Shown piece by piece: positions 37,747-46,340 of a DNA stretch of 64,000 nucleotides; within the stretch, counting starts at the first letter, position 1; every line of letters starts with the position of its first letter. Source of the stretch: Petroclostridium sp. X23 (GTDB lineage Bacteria > Bacillota > Clostridia > SK-Y3); the NCBI RefSeq assembly GCF_030013905.1, contig NZ_CP124862.1, positions 4,467,051-4,531,050 of the forward strand. Reading direction: 5' to 3'. The notes below the pieces were generated by a model that saw only the letters and a list, made by a program, of their open reading frames with translations, did no database searches and had not been told where the DNA came from. Position numbers and translations under genes: made by a program.

Positions 37747-37826
37747 ACTAAGTATTCAACTATTTCATTTATGAATACACAGGATATACGTCAGTAGGGA
37801 TAATTAGAGGAAGAGGCTTTTCGATA

Positions 37827-38285
37827 ATGAAGCATATAAAGGGTTTACTGCGAGAAAATAAACAAATGCTTCTTAGAATATCAAGTATACTTTTTTTCAT
37901 GTATGCATGTTTAATGATCTGGGAAGTGTTTATAGGACCCTACCGGAGTTATAGTGGAGAGAGAAGATATAACCTTTGTCCCTTCAAAACGATGAGGGAC
38001 TATTTTATGAACAGCCATCAATATAGTTTTCATATTTTATTTATCAATCTTGCAGCTAATATAATAACTTTCATACCATTAGGATTCTATTTATCGTTAC
38101 GGGTCAAAAGACTCAATAATATCGTTAATATAGGCGTAATTGCTACTATAATTACTACGACTATCGAAGTAATGCAGTTCATTCTGAATGTTGGAGTGTT
38201 TGATATAGATGACATTATATTGAATACGTTGGGCTGCATCATAGGACTTTTATGTTGGAGAATTATAAAAATGTATTTAGAATAA
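37827..38285 (+). CDS. VanZ-like membrane protein
   Basis: A 152-residue protein with four membrane helices. YNLCPFKTMRDYF before helix 2, NIITFIPLGFYL and the late GVFDIDDIILNTLGCIIGLL are the VanZ family signatures. VanZ itself raises teicoplanin resistance, but most family members have no known role. It is preceded by promoter cassette P1 and followed at 39 bp by a small Zn-ribbon gene. It is phage cargo rather than a phage function. Confidence 0.82.
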   Translation: MKHIKGLLRENKQMLLRISSILFFMYACLMIWEVFIGPYRSYSGERRYNLCPFKTMRDYFMNSHQYSFHILFINLAANIITFIPLGFYLSLRVKRLNNIVNIGVIATIITTTIEVMQFILNVGVFDIDDIILNTLGCIIGLLCWRIIKMYLE

Positions 38286-38324
38286 ACATAAATGTAGATG
38301 AATACTGATTTCGGGGGTGACTTT

Positions 38325-38552
38325 ATGAAATGTCCTTACTGTGACAAAGAAATGAAGTACGGGGTGATTGAAAGTCCGCATGAAATAAATTGGAAACCTA
38401 AAAAGGCAAAGCTTTTTGGGGCCGCTAGATTCCATGAAGGAGCGATTGTTCTATCTAAATTATCTTTACTAAAAGGCTCATGTGTTGAAGCATATTGCTG
38501 TGATAACTGCAAAAAGATCATTATATATTACGATGGCAACAACGCCGAATAG
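38325..38552 (+). CDS. Small zinc-ribbon protein of the PF20097/DUF6487 type
   Basis: A 75-residue protein with two knuckles, MKCPYCDKEMKYGVI at the start and YCCDNCKKIIIYY at the end, the layout of the PF20097 family (function unknown). GGGGGTGACTTT precedes ATG 38325; an in-frame ATG at 38298 has no ribosome site. It is probably co-transcribed with the VanZ-like gene. Confidence 0.75.
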   Translation: MKCPYCDKEMKYGVIESPHEINWKPKKAKLFGAARFHEGAIVLSKLSLLKGSCVEAYCCDNCKKIIIYYDGNNAE

Positions 38553-38655
38553 AACGCAAATTTATAACCGAAGTTGCTATTTTTTTAGAAAATGTAATAA
38601 ATGAATTCTTTGTTTATTGACAGATTATCAAAGAGAATAAGAGGAGGATGTAAGT

Positions 38656-39546
38656 ATGAGTATTAAAGAAAAATTAAAAGGATTTATTATGGGCGTTGTA
38701 ATAACGAGTTTGTTTTTCAGCACAGTATCTTTTGCATCATCAGTAGAAAAAAATATAAAAGTTATATATGATAATATTAAAATTTATATTGATGGAAAGA
38801 TAATTGCACTAAAAGATGCAAATGGTAATGAGGTAGAACCGTTTACGTACAACGGTACCACGTACTTACCAGTCCGAGGGGTTAGCAGTGCTTTAGGAAA
38901 GAATGTCGAGTGGGATGGAAATACAAATAGTATCTATATATCTTCAGCAAAACAAGGTACTGTAATTGTATTAAACATAGAAGAAGAAAAAGTGGATAAT
39001 ACATATTTGGAAACTACCATTAATATTATCCGACAGCGGTTGACTGCAATTGGAATTAATGAAGCAAAGGTATTCAATGTTGAAGATAAGCAGATCAGAA
39101 TAGAAATTCCGCAGGTTCCTACAATGGGTAAAGATAACCTTATAAATTATTTAACTGCAAAAGCAATGTTGAAATTTCTAGATAATCAAAATAATATTAT
39201 ATTGGATTCAAATGATATAGTGGGTTCTAAGAGCCAATATGGAAGTATTAACGGAACTGACTCGAAGCAATATTATGTTGTTATTGAGTTCAGTGAAATT
39301 GGAAAACAAAAATTCGCTGATGCAACTAAAAGAATATCAGCTTTAGAAGGTAAAGATAATCATATAGCTATTGCCTTGGATGATGGAATAATAGCCACTC
39401 CAAGGGTTGAGGAAGAAATTATTTCTGATCTAAGTATACTAACTGGAGATTTTACTGAAGAATCTGCAAATAAATTGGCGGCTTTGATTGATAGTGGAGT
39501 AATGCCTCTTACACTTAAATGTATAAAGTATGAAGTTATCGAATAA
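38656..39546 (+). CDS. Secreted stalk domain fused to a SecD-head-like domain
   Basis: A 296-residue protein with a signal peptide (1-27). Residues 33-97 form a copper-amine-oxidase N-terminal stalk domain (YNGTTYLPVRGVSSALGK, VEWDGNTNSIYI). Residues 105-290 resemble the extracytoplasmic P1 head of SecD (TINIIRQRLTAIGINEAKV, IEIPQVPTMGKDNLINYL, VVIEFSEIGKQKFADAT, ISDLSILTGDFTEESANKLA). SecD heads normally belong to a membrane pump aiding protein export; here there is no membrane pore part. The role of the combination is unknown. AAGAGGAGGATGTAAGT precedes the ATG. Confidence 0.75.
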   Translation: MSIKEKLKGFIMGVVITSLFFSTVSFASSVEKNIKVIYDNIKIYIDGKIIALKDANGNEVEPFTYNGTTYLPVRGVSSALGKNVEWDGNTNSIYISSAKQGTVIVLNIEEEKVDNTYLETTINIIRQRLTAIGINEAKVFNVEDKQIRIEIPQVPTMGKDNLINYLTAKAMLKFLDNQNNIILDSNDIVGSKSQYGSINGTDSKQYYVVIEFSEIGKQKFADATKRISALEGKDNHIAIALDDGIIATPRVEEEIISDLSILTGDFTEESANKLAALIDSGVMPLTLKCIKYEVIE

Positions 39547-39568
39547 TATTGAAAATGTCTGAGAATAC

Positions 39569-39590
39569 GGGGGCCTTTATAAGGCTCCTT
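39569..39590. terminator. Bidirectional terminator between convergent genes
   Basis: GGGGGCCTT and AAGGCTCC(T) form a short stem, with TTT after it on the + strand. It overlaps the last codons of the leftward gene. Confidence 0.5.
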
Positions 39591-40251
39591 TGTTGTTCGT
39601 TTGCTCTGTATAATTTAATAACTTATTTGACGGTACAAGTGGCACAGAGTCAGGAGGAAGTAATAATATTATTCTATATCCGATAATTCGTGCTGCAAAG
39701 TAAGATATTAATGCATCTGCGGGGTCGAACAGTCTTTCTCTTTCGTTACTATGATTTATTTCATGTTTTGATATATTGTAAATAGGTATGAATTTATACA
39801 ATGCATCAATAATTTCTTTTGGCAGCAATTTGCGCTGGTTGATTTTATGTACGGCTTTGCCAAAAGTGGAATTGTAGAAGCGCATATGCCCTAGAAAGCT
39901 GGTATTAGAAAGAATTAATCGCATAAGTGATTCTAAGTGCATACCAGAATATTGGATTACATACCGGGCGGATAAGTGTATGTTTTGGATGTCTATTTCC
40001 GATCTAGCATATTGCAGGGGCCTAAATAATGACCTATTAATACCGCCGGGAAAGGGATTATAAACAGGATTTGCCGGCATACAATATGCGCCGATTCCTC
40101 CGATTTCTGAATCAAAAACCCAAATGGCTTGGGTAGAATAATTTCGAGGATGCTGTCTTATTTCATTAAGGATTTCTTGTATTTGTTCTTTCTGTTTTTC
40201 TGTGAATATGTAATTTGATAGAACTTGGCTTTCTGAGAGCATCTTATTCAT
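39577..40251 (-). CDS. Unrecognised cargo protein
   Basis: A 224-residue, mostly helical soluble protein. I recognise no family. A helical region with LSARYVIQYSGMHLESLMRL and a later FDPADALISYFAARIIGYRI could form a HEPN-like or ligand-binding helical bundle, but no catalytic motif is plain. It begins close to promoter cassette P2 of the divergent gene at 40523, so the two may be controlled from one region. AGAGGTGCAATATG gives its start. Confidence 0.6.
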   Translation of the reverse strand: MNKMLSESQVLSNYIFTEKQKEQIQEILNEIRQHPRNYSTQAIWVFDSEIGGIGAYCMPANPVYNPFPGGINRSLFRPLQYARSEIDIQNIHLSARYVIQYSGMHLESLMRLILSNTSFLGHMRFYNSTFGKAVHKINQRKLLPKEIIDALYKFIPIYNISKHEINHSNERERLFDPADALISYFAARIIGYRIILLLPPDSVPLVPSNKLLNYTEQTNNKGAL

Positions 40252-40302
40252 ATTGCACCTCTATAAGTTATTACAGAATTTAGTATATATCATATCACAT
40301 TT

Positions 40303-40386
40303 TTCCATAGCATAAAATAACAAAACTATATATTATATGTATTTATGTGTAAAATTATTGCACATTATGGATTATTTTGGTATGAT
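40303..40386 (+). promoter_or_regulatory. Cargo promoter cassette P2
   Basis: TTGCAC (40358-40363), 17 bp, TATGAT (40381-40386). Upstream stands TTCCATAGCATAAAATAACA and then AAACTATATATTATATG, shared almost base for base with P3 and mostly with P1. An AGAAGCA/TGCTTCT hairpin (40467-40499) lies in the untranslated leader just ahead of the ribosome site of the 40523 gene. Confidence 0.78.
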
Positions 40387-40522
40387 TGTAATGAGTACAT
40401 ATTTAGAATTTAAAAGCAACAAGCAGTATATTGAGTTAAATTATGCTGAGACTTTATAAATAGAAAAGAAGCAGAAGGACGGACTGTGCCTGTGCTTCTG
40501 TAAAATTAGAAGGAGAGGAATT

Positions 40523-41143
40523 ATGTTAGAAGCAATATCGTATGAGGGGATACTTAATGATCTAAAACAGAAACATGGTGATGCAGATGAAGTTACAATT
40601 GGAATACTTTTTGGAGATGCTAATAGTCCTTTTATGAAAGAGTATATATTGAATAGAATCAATCAATATCATCACAGGAGTAGTTATGATGTTGATTTTT
40701 ATTTTCCAGGGTATGGTGCATATTGGCATGGGCATTGTGGTCCCCAAAAAACTGTATGCTGTATAGACGGTGTTGAATGGTTATTCAGCGATAAAATGTT
40801 TAGTGATTTTATTAATGATTTTGAAAGCATGAGTAAATGGTCATTTTCAGGAGAAGTAGAATTGATTCTACTTAACTATAGAAAAGGTCAGCTCGATTTT
40901 TCAGAACTAATGGTATTTTGGCTTGATCGAATGGTAAAAGATAATATTATTTATTCCCCAGCTAATTTCTTTGAAATGCTATTTAGAAAGTTTAGAAAAT
41001 CAAAGTCGATTCATGAAACAAGTGATGAGTTAGTTTTAAAAGGTATATGTAATTTATTGATTGATGAAATCAAAAAACATATTCCTTTATCAGATCTATT
41101 TAGTAAGAATAAATATTTTTGTACATACAGTATGTCACAGTAG
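40523..41143 (+). CDS. Unrecognised cargo protein with a GDANSPFMKEYI region
   Basis: A 206-residue soluble protein. The N-terminal half is an alpha-beta segment (VTIGILFGDANSPFMKEYIL, DVDFYFPGYGAYWHGHCG) with a clustered Cys/His/aromatic stretch; the C-terminal half is helical. I recognise no family. The first half could be a nucleotide- or receptor-like domain. It is driven by cassette P2 and has no partner in its own transcription unit. AGAAGGAGAGGAATT precedes the ATG. Confidence 0.65.
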   Translation: MLEAISYEGILNDLKQKHGDADEVTIGILFGDANSPFMKEYILNRINQYHHRSSYDVDFYFPGYGAYWHGHCGPQKTVCCIDGVEWLFSDKMFSDFINDFESMSKWSFSGEVELILLNYRKGQLDFSELMVFWLDRMVKDNIIYSPANFFEMLFRKFRKSKSIHETSDELVLKGICNLLIDEIKKHIPLSDLFSKNKYFCTYSMSQ

Positions 41144-41151
41144 ATTATTGC

Positions 41152-41394
41152 TTAAATTGCTATTCCGGCGTTAATTACCATAGTAAGAGCATAGAGTAAA
41201 ATAGCATTTTGAGTAAGAGGTTTCTTATTCTTTTTCATACTCATAGTAATATACCCGTATGCGATAACCTCCCCAATGAAGTTAAAGAGAGGTAGTATAG
41301 CCAGACAGAAGAGTATGACTGCAAGGGTATAGGTAATACCAGCGTGCTCAGCACTTATAGTAAACCCGGCGATCACAGCAGCTCTGTCATACAT
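41152..41394 (-). CDS. Small two-helix membrane protein
   Basis: An 80-residue protein with hydrophobic segments around 15-50 and 62-80 split by a Lys-rich loop (MKKNKKPLTQ). AAGGAGATT precedes the ATG. It is the second gene of a leftward pair, 7 bp after the 41402-41677 gene. No family recognised; phage-borne pairs of small membrane proteins can be immunity, exclusion or toxin functions, but nothing here decides. Confidence 0.6.
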   Translation of the reverse strand: MYDRAAVIAGFTISAEHAGITYTLAVILFCLAILPLFNFIGEVIAYGYITMSMKKNKKPLTQNAILLYALTMVINAGIAI

Positions 41395-41401
41395 AATCTC
41401 C

Positions 41402-41677
41402 TTATTTCATTCTTGAAATGATATTCTTCATATATCCGATAATAACAAGGCTAAGTCCCAGCAATGAACAGGCTATGCCACATAATAGAATTAGCGTTGT
41501 CATAGCGCCATCGGAATTCATCATATTAATCATATTGATTATAGGGGTAACAGGGTAAGAGTATAAGTAAACTGAATAGAATCCGATAATTGGACTTGAT
41601 AATATAAGGACTATACCCGTTAGTATATAGTACCTGCCGGATTTATTTTCCCGTTTTTTTGGATTGTTATCAGTCAT
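41402..41677 (-). CDS. Small two-helix membrane protein
   Basis: A 91-residue protein with helices around 17-38 and 58-85 and a basic N-terminus (NPKKRENKSGR). AGAAGGGAGAATAAAA gives a good start. It is the first gene of a leftward pair with 41152-41394. An IS has landed 29 bp upstream of its start, between this gene and cassette P3, so its own promoter may have been displaced. Confidence 0.6.
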   Translation of the reverse strand: MTDNNPKKRENKSGRYYILTGIVLILSSPIIGFYSVYLYSYPVTPIINMINMMNSDGAMTTLILLCGIACSLLGLSLVIIGYMKNIISRMK

Positions 41678-41705
41678 TTTTATTCTCCCTTCTACTAATT
41701 TCTAA

Positions 41706-43435
41706 TAGGCATTTGTTAAATGCCCAAACCCATTGATTTTACTAGGTTTCCTTACTTCTTTTATATAAATTTTCTCTCCGCTTGTGATAAAATAGTAATA
41801 ACAACAAAACAATCTTACACACGAAACGGAGGAAAATTTATGGCTGTTAAATATCATCAGATTTCTCTTAAAGAAACTTTTTCAAACTGTCAGGACATGT
41901 TCATCGATGATGCCTCTTTCTTTTTCCAGCTTCTCGAAAAGCACATGGACCTCGACGAATTCATCTCACCGGAATTCTATGCTGCCTTCTATAAATCCCT
42001 TGGCAGAAAACGTATTTTCCCTCTTTCCGGCTTCCTTTCTGCACTCATTCTACAAAAAATCTTTTCCATCCCGACAGATTCTCTTCTCATCCTCTTTCTT
42101 TCACTCTGTCGGGAACTCAGGGATTTTTGCGGTTTTTCCAATGTGCCGGATGCTCCGCTCTTCACAAGATTCAAGCAGAACTTTCTTCCGTATCTGGAAC
42201 AGATGTTTCAACGTATGGTTGATTATACAGAACCCATCTGCCATGCCATAGACCCCGTCCTTGCAAACATCCTTACTTTTGATACTTCCGGCATCGAACT
42301 TTATGTCACCGAAAACAACCCTAAAACCCTGAATGCATTAATCCGTAAGCTGAAGGCTTATTATAAGAACAATTCTGATGTTGACCCTTATAAAATGGCT
42401 TATGGTCTTATGCCTTCACAGGCCGCCTCATGTCCTGATGCTAAACAGCAGTATATTAACGGGCATTTCTGCTATGCTGATAAATTCGTCATCCTTACCA
42501 ACGGTCTGGGCATTGTTCGTCATATCGCATTCCTAGATGATAACTTCAAATCTGCTCATCCTGAATTATCTGTGGGTAAGAAATCCGATTCTCCTGAGGA
42601 AGATAAATCGGTTGGCGATTCCTCCGCTTTAAAACCGGTTTTATCCGACTTCTTCGCCCTGCACCCAGACTTCCATCCAGACACTTTTCTCGGAGATTCA
42701 GCCTTCGATACCATTGAAACTTACGGCTTTTTAAAAGATGATTTCCATTTCTCCAAAGTTCTCATTCCTTATAATCCACGAAATGAAAGTACTTTGAAAA
42801 AAGTCGGTTACAATGAATACGGTTATCCTACCTGTCCTAATGATTCTTCCCTTGCCATGCGTTATTGTGGAATCACAAAGGAAAAAGGACGTTCTGACCG
42901 TATCAAATGGTGTTGCCCCAAAGTCCACATGGTAAATGGAGCCTGGGTTTGTGACTGCAAATCTCCATGCAGTACAGCGAAGAAGGGACGTACCACATAC
43001 ACCTATGAAAACCTTGACTTCCGTATGTTTCCTGGTATTCAGCGTGATTCTGATGAATGGATTTCCCTTTATAAAATCAGAACCATTGTGGAACGTGCCA
43101 TTAACCATTTTAAAATCAACATGTGCATCGCCGGAAGAAAAACCCGGAATCATCTGACCACAAAAGCTGATGTCTATCTGGCAGGTATCGCTAGCCAGTT
43201 TACTGCAATCATTGCTGACCGGCTGAGTTGTCCACAATACATCAGAAGCCTGAAGCCACTAATTGCCTGAAAAGTTATTCAATTTTCAAATCCCTTATTT
43301 GAGCTTATTAAAGTACGCTCAAAATCCAATGATTTATGCCAATTCAGAAACAATTCCGAATAATGACCCGTTTTTCTCTCCTTATATAGCAAAAGTTATC
43401 CACATTATAGGAGAAAATCATTTAACAATTACCTA
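41706..43435 (+). mobile_element. Complete IS with 12-bp target duplication
   Basis: A 1,730-bp element with ends TAGGCATTTGTTAAATG and (inverted) TAGGTAATTGTTAAATG, matching at 15 of 17 bases. ACTAATTTCTAA directly flanks both sides (41694-41705 and 43436-43447), a 12-bp target-site duplication. The right flank is 15 bp from cassette P3. The C-rich, higher-GC codon use differs from the neighbours, suggesting recent arrival from another host. Confidence 0.92.
41840..43270 (+). CDS. DDE transposase of the 1,730-bp IS
   Basis: A 476-residue transposase. LTFDTSGIELYVTEN and FLGDSAFDTIETY hold the likely first and second catalytic Asp; RTIVERAINHFK holds the Glu. A Cys-rich insert (WCCPKVHM, CDCKSPCSTAKKG) precedes the Glu as in IS1182-like enzymes. 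AACGGAGGAAAATTT serves ATG 41840; the frame continues upstream to 41720 through the IS end without a ribosome site. Intact and probably active. Confidence 0.88.
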   Translation: MAVKYHQISLKETFSNCQDMFIDDASFFFQLLEKHMDLDEFISPEFYAAFYKSLGRKRIFPLSGFLSALILQKIFSIPTDSLLILFLSLCRELRDFCGFSNVPDAPLFTRFKQNFLPYLEQMFQRMVDYTEPICHAIDPVLANILTFDTSGIELYVTENNPKTLNALIRKLKAYYKNNSDVDPYKMAYGLMPSQAASCPDAKQQYINGHFCYADKFVILTNGLGIVRHIAFLDDNFKSAHPELSVGKKSDSPEEDKSVGDSSALKPVLSDFFALHPDFHPDTFLGDSAFDTIETYGFLKDDFHFSKVLIPYNPRNESTLKKVGYNEYGYPTCPNDSSLAMRYCGITKEKGRSDRIKWCCPKVHMVNGAWVCDCKSPCSTAKKGRTTYTYENLDFRMFPGIQRDSDEWISLYKIRTIVERAINHFKINMCIAGRKTRNHLTTKADVYLAGIASQFTAIIADRLSCPQYIRSLKPLIA

Positions 43436-43462
43436 ACTAATTTCTAATATCTTATCACAATT

Positions 43463-43546
43463 TTCCATAGCATAAAATAACAAAACTATATATTATATGC
43501 ATTTTTGTGTAAAATTATTGCACGTTATGAAATACTTTGTTATGAT
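43463..43546 (+). promoter_or_regulatory. Cargo promoter cassette P3
   Basis: TTGCAC (43518-43523), 17 bp, TATGAT (43541-43546), preceded by TTCCATAGCATAAAATAACA. Over the upstream 40 bp it matches P2 base for base apart from one position. The 12-bp duplication of the neighbouring IS ends 15 bp before it, so the IS spared it. It drives the ParB-like and Dam genes. Confidence 0.78.
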
Positions 43547-43639
43547 TAATAAGAAAGAGCTGATCATTACTCAGGAGTACGAACTATGTACTTATTTATT
43601 CCGATATCTATCTTTAGATGCTTATGAGGAGGCATAAAA

Positions 43640-45145
43640 ATGTCAGAATTAGCTTATGTGAAGCTTTCGGAAATTCACGTATGGACAGATAATCCAAGAA
43701 CAGGAACAGTAGATGATGAAATAGAAGAAATAATGGGCCTTATAAAAGAGCAACAAACTAAAAACGGAAATAAGTTAGTCGAGCTAGCACATTCTATAGT
43801 TGATAAAGGAATTTTCGAACCGATCGGAGTTTTAAAGTATAAAGATGGATTTATGGTGGTGAAAGAAGGCAATCGCCGCATTGCATGTCTAAAATTATTA
43901 AATAACCTAAATATAATTCCACCTGAGTACGTTGTCTTGCAGAAGGCATTTAATAAATTGAAAACCAAGGCTAATAAGAGTATTTTTAACAGAATACCTG
44001 CACGGATTTTTGATGAGAGTGAAAATGAAGATATGGAGTTATGGATTGAATTGCGTCATAATGGATTGCAGGGAGGTAAGGGATTAGACTCGTGGAAATC
44101 TATGCATATTGAAAATTGGAATAAATATAGAGGGAAAAAAACCCCTTTGCTTGATTTCCATGACTATTTGATTTCTAATGGAATTTTAACAGCTGAGCAA
44201 ATAGATGGTGTTAGCAAGACTAATTGGAGCCGTATTTTAGGCACTGTGGGAAGAGAATATCTAGGGTTAGATTATGAAAACAGTGTATATAAAATAATAA
44301 TTCCCAAAAAAGAATTTAAGAAAAGGATAGCTCAGACGATAGAAGCATTATCAGGTAAGTCCGTTGGACTAGTGTATGACAATGAATCAATACATGATTT
44401 TTTTAAAGGATTCAATTTCAATCAAATAATAGGAGAAGCCGGAGAGAGCACATCTGAATTAGACGGTTCAGATATGCCTGAAGCAGAAGAAAATATAGTA
44501 AGAGATAACGTCCGAAATGCTGTAGATATAGAAAGCGAGATAGAAGATAATAATATACAAGATACAAAAGATACACATAAAAAAGATAATGGACATCAAA
44601 GTGATACGAACGAAGAGGCCGAGGTGGAAACAGTAGTTGCTGCTGGAACAAATAAGAAAAAACGTACTTTAACTAAACCCAAACCTTTGTTAGGGAATAT
44701 TACATGTGCATTGGAATCGGATCAGGATACAGATGGAATTATAAGGTTGGTTAGCGAGCTTAAAAAGATGTCATTAAGCAGTTCGTATCAAGAATATCCA
44801 ATTGCTACAGCTATGTTAATGCGAAATCTACTGGAGCAATGTTTGATATACTATTTGAAAATAAGAAAGAAGTGGAGGAAGTTATACTCATCGAAAAGAA
44901 ATGATCCAACATTGACTGAAATTATTGAAAAATATACTAGTGATACAGATATTTTTGCTCAGGACAAGAGTTTAGAGCGTAAATTTATTATTTTGAAAGA
45001 TACACCTGGCTTAAAGGAATATTTTAATATGATAGTGCATCATCCTCATCAATTTGCCGCTAAACCTGAGCTTCTTGATAGCATAGCACAGTCAGGATAT
45101 TTGGCGTTGATTCAACATATAATAGACTATTTCGAAACAGAATAA
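43640..45145 (+). CDS. ParB-like nuclease-domain protein with helical C-terminus
   Basis: A 501-residue protein. Residues 5-90 match the ParB/Srx N-terminal fold (VKLSEIHVWTDNPRTG, VDKGIFEPIGVLKY, VVKEGNRRIACLKLL with the conserved GNRR). The middle is unassigned, 275-345 is a low-complexity acidic linker, and 365-500 is a helical domain (ATAMLMRNLLEQCLIYYLK, FNMIVHHPHQFA) that looks HEPN-like. Related proteins often sit by DNA methyltransferases and are thought to act on DNA. Transcribed from P3, 58 bp upstream of dam. ATGAGGAGGCATAAAA precedes the ATG. Confidence 0.75.
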   Translation: MSELAYVKLSEIHVWTDNPRTGTVDDEIEEIMGLIKEQQTKNGNKLVELAHSIVDKGIFEPIGVLKYKDGFMVVKEGNRRIACLKLLNNLNIIPPEYVVLQKAFNKLKTKANKSIFNRIPARIFDESENEDMELWIELRHNGLQGGKGLDSWKSMHIENWNKYRGKKTPLLDFHDYLISNGILTAEQIDGVSKTNWSRILGTVGREYLGLDYENSVYKIIIPKKEFKKRIAQTIEALSGKSVGLVYDNESIHDFFKGFNFNQIIGEAGESTSELDGSDMPEAEENIVRDNVRNAVDIESEIEDNNIQDTKDTHKKDNGHQSDTNEEAEVETVVAAGTNKKKRTLTKPKPLLGNITCALESDQDTDGIIRLVSELKKMSLSSSYQEYPIATAMLMRNLLEQCLIYYLKIRKKWRKLYSSKRNDPTLTEIIEKYTSDTDIFAQDKSLERKFIILKDTPGLKEYFNMIVHHPHQFAAKPELLDSIAQSGYLALIQHIIDYFETE

Positions 45146-45203
45146 ATCTCTGGCCAAATCAAACAGTTTATGTTATAATCACTATAAATGGCTAGAGGGA
45201 GCG

Positions 45204-46076
45204 ATGCACTTGCAGACTCATAATTTATCACCGCTAAGATATCCTGGTGGGAAAGCAAAGCTTACGAATTACATTATAGATTTGATGAAATTGAACAATT
45301 TGCAAGGCTGTACATATATTGAGCCTTTTGCCGGTGGTGCAGGGGCAGCTCTTGCGCTATTATTTAATGAAATAGTAGGTAATATTATAATAAATGATTA
45401 TGACCGGGCAATCTATTCCTTTTGGTATTCCGTATTAAATCACACAGAAGAATTGTGTGACTTAATTTTCATGACGCCAGTTACAATGGATGAATGGTAC
45501 AAGCAAAAAGAAATATTTTCTTCATCTGATGACTTGTTAGAGTTAGGTTTTGCTACTTTCTTTTTAAATAGAACAAACAGGTCAGGAATAATTAAAGGTG
45601 GAGTGATTGGTGGTATGGAGCAAAAAGGTAAATATAAGTTGAATTGCAGGTTTACAAAATCAGACCTGATGAAACGAATCAAGACGATAGCTTTATATAA
45701 AGACCAGATTACTCTAACATGCATGGACGCATGTAACTTTATAACTGATTATTTACCACATGTATCTAAATATGCTCTAGTATATCTTGATCCTCCATAT
45801 TATACAAAAGGTCCGGGACTTTATACCAACTTTTACAAAGATAAAGATCATAGGGAACTAGCAAGGCTTATAAGAAAAACACTAAGGCAGCCATGGATTG
45901 TAACGTATGACAATGTAGAAGAAATATCCCAATTATACAGCGGTTATTATCAAACAAAATATTCATTAAACTACAGTGTGAATAATAAGTATAAAGGTCA
46001 AGAAATATTGATTTGCGGCGATAACCTTATTCCTGTGGTATCGCCGAACTTAAGACGTTTAGAAGCTTGTTATTAA
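45204..46076 (+). CDS. dam: DNA adenine methylase (Dam family)
   Basis: A 290-residue N6-adenine methyltransferase. LRYPGGKAKL is the SAM-binding motif near the N-terminus, YIEPFAGGAGAAL follows, and YLDPPYYTKG is the DPPY catalytic motif. Dam-type enzymes methylate GATC or a similar site. No restriction endonuclease is adjacent, so it may be an orphan or may act with the ParB-like protein. AGAGGGAGCG precedes the ATG. Probably co-transcribed with the gene before it. Confidence 0.9.
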   Translation: MHLQTHNLSPLRYPGGKAKLTNYIIDLMKLNNLQGCTYIEPFAGGAGAALALLFNEIVGNIIINDYDRAIYSFWYSVLNHTEELCDLIFMTPVTMDEWYKQKEIFSSSDDLLELGFATFFLNRTNRSGIIKGGVIGGMEQKGKYKLNCRFTKSDLMKRIKTIALYKDQITLTCMDACNFITDYLPHVSKYALVYLDPPYYTKGPGLYTNFYKDKDHRELARLIRKTLRQPWIVTYDNVEEISQLYSGYYQTKYSLNYSVNNKYKGQEILICGDNLIPVVSPNLRRLEACY

Positions 46077-46209
46077 ATTGAAAACACGTAAAACTTCATT
46101 TCTTTATAAGTGGCAGAGTATATGATGTAAAGCTTCTTAACGAGATATAAGGTATACATAATTATATCAACTCTGTATTAATATGCATTGACAAGGAGAG
46201 CTTTGAGCA

Positions 46210-46298
46210 ATGTACAACATATTAATGGGACGAGAAGTGCTGGCAGAATAAATTAAGATGTGCTGTTAGTAATTCCGTCCCTTTGACAATTTGTACAT
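46210..46298. other. Interrupted inverted repeat upstream of the cyclase-like gene
   Basis: ATGTACAA (46210) and GGGACG (46227) are mirrored by CGTCCC (46276) and TTGTACAT (46291) with equal 9-base spacers. The RNA would fold into a two-part stem. It fills much of the 264-bp gap between dam and the cyclase-like gene, where no protein gene is seen. It may be a structured leader, a terminator without a T-run or an operator. Confidence 0.5.
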
Positions 46299-46340
46299 AA
46301 AGACGCATTTCATCTGTAAACATTGAGAGGTGAACATATA

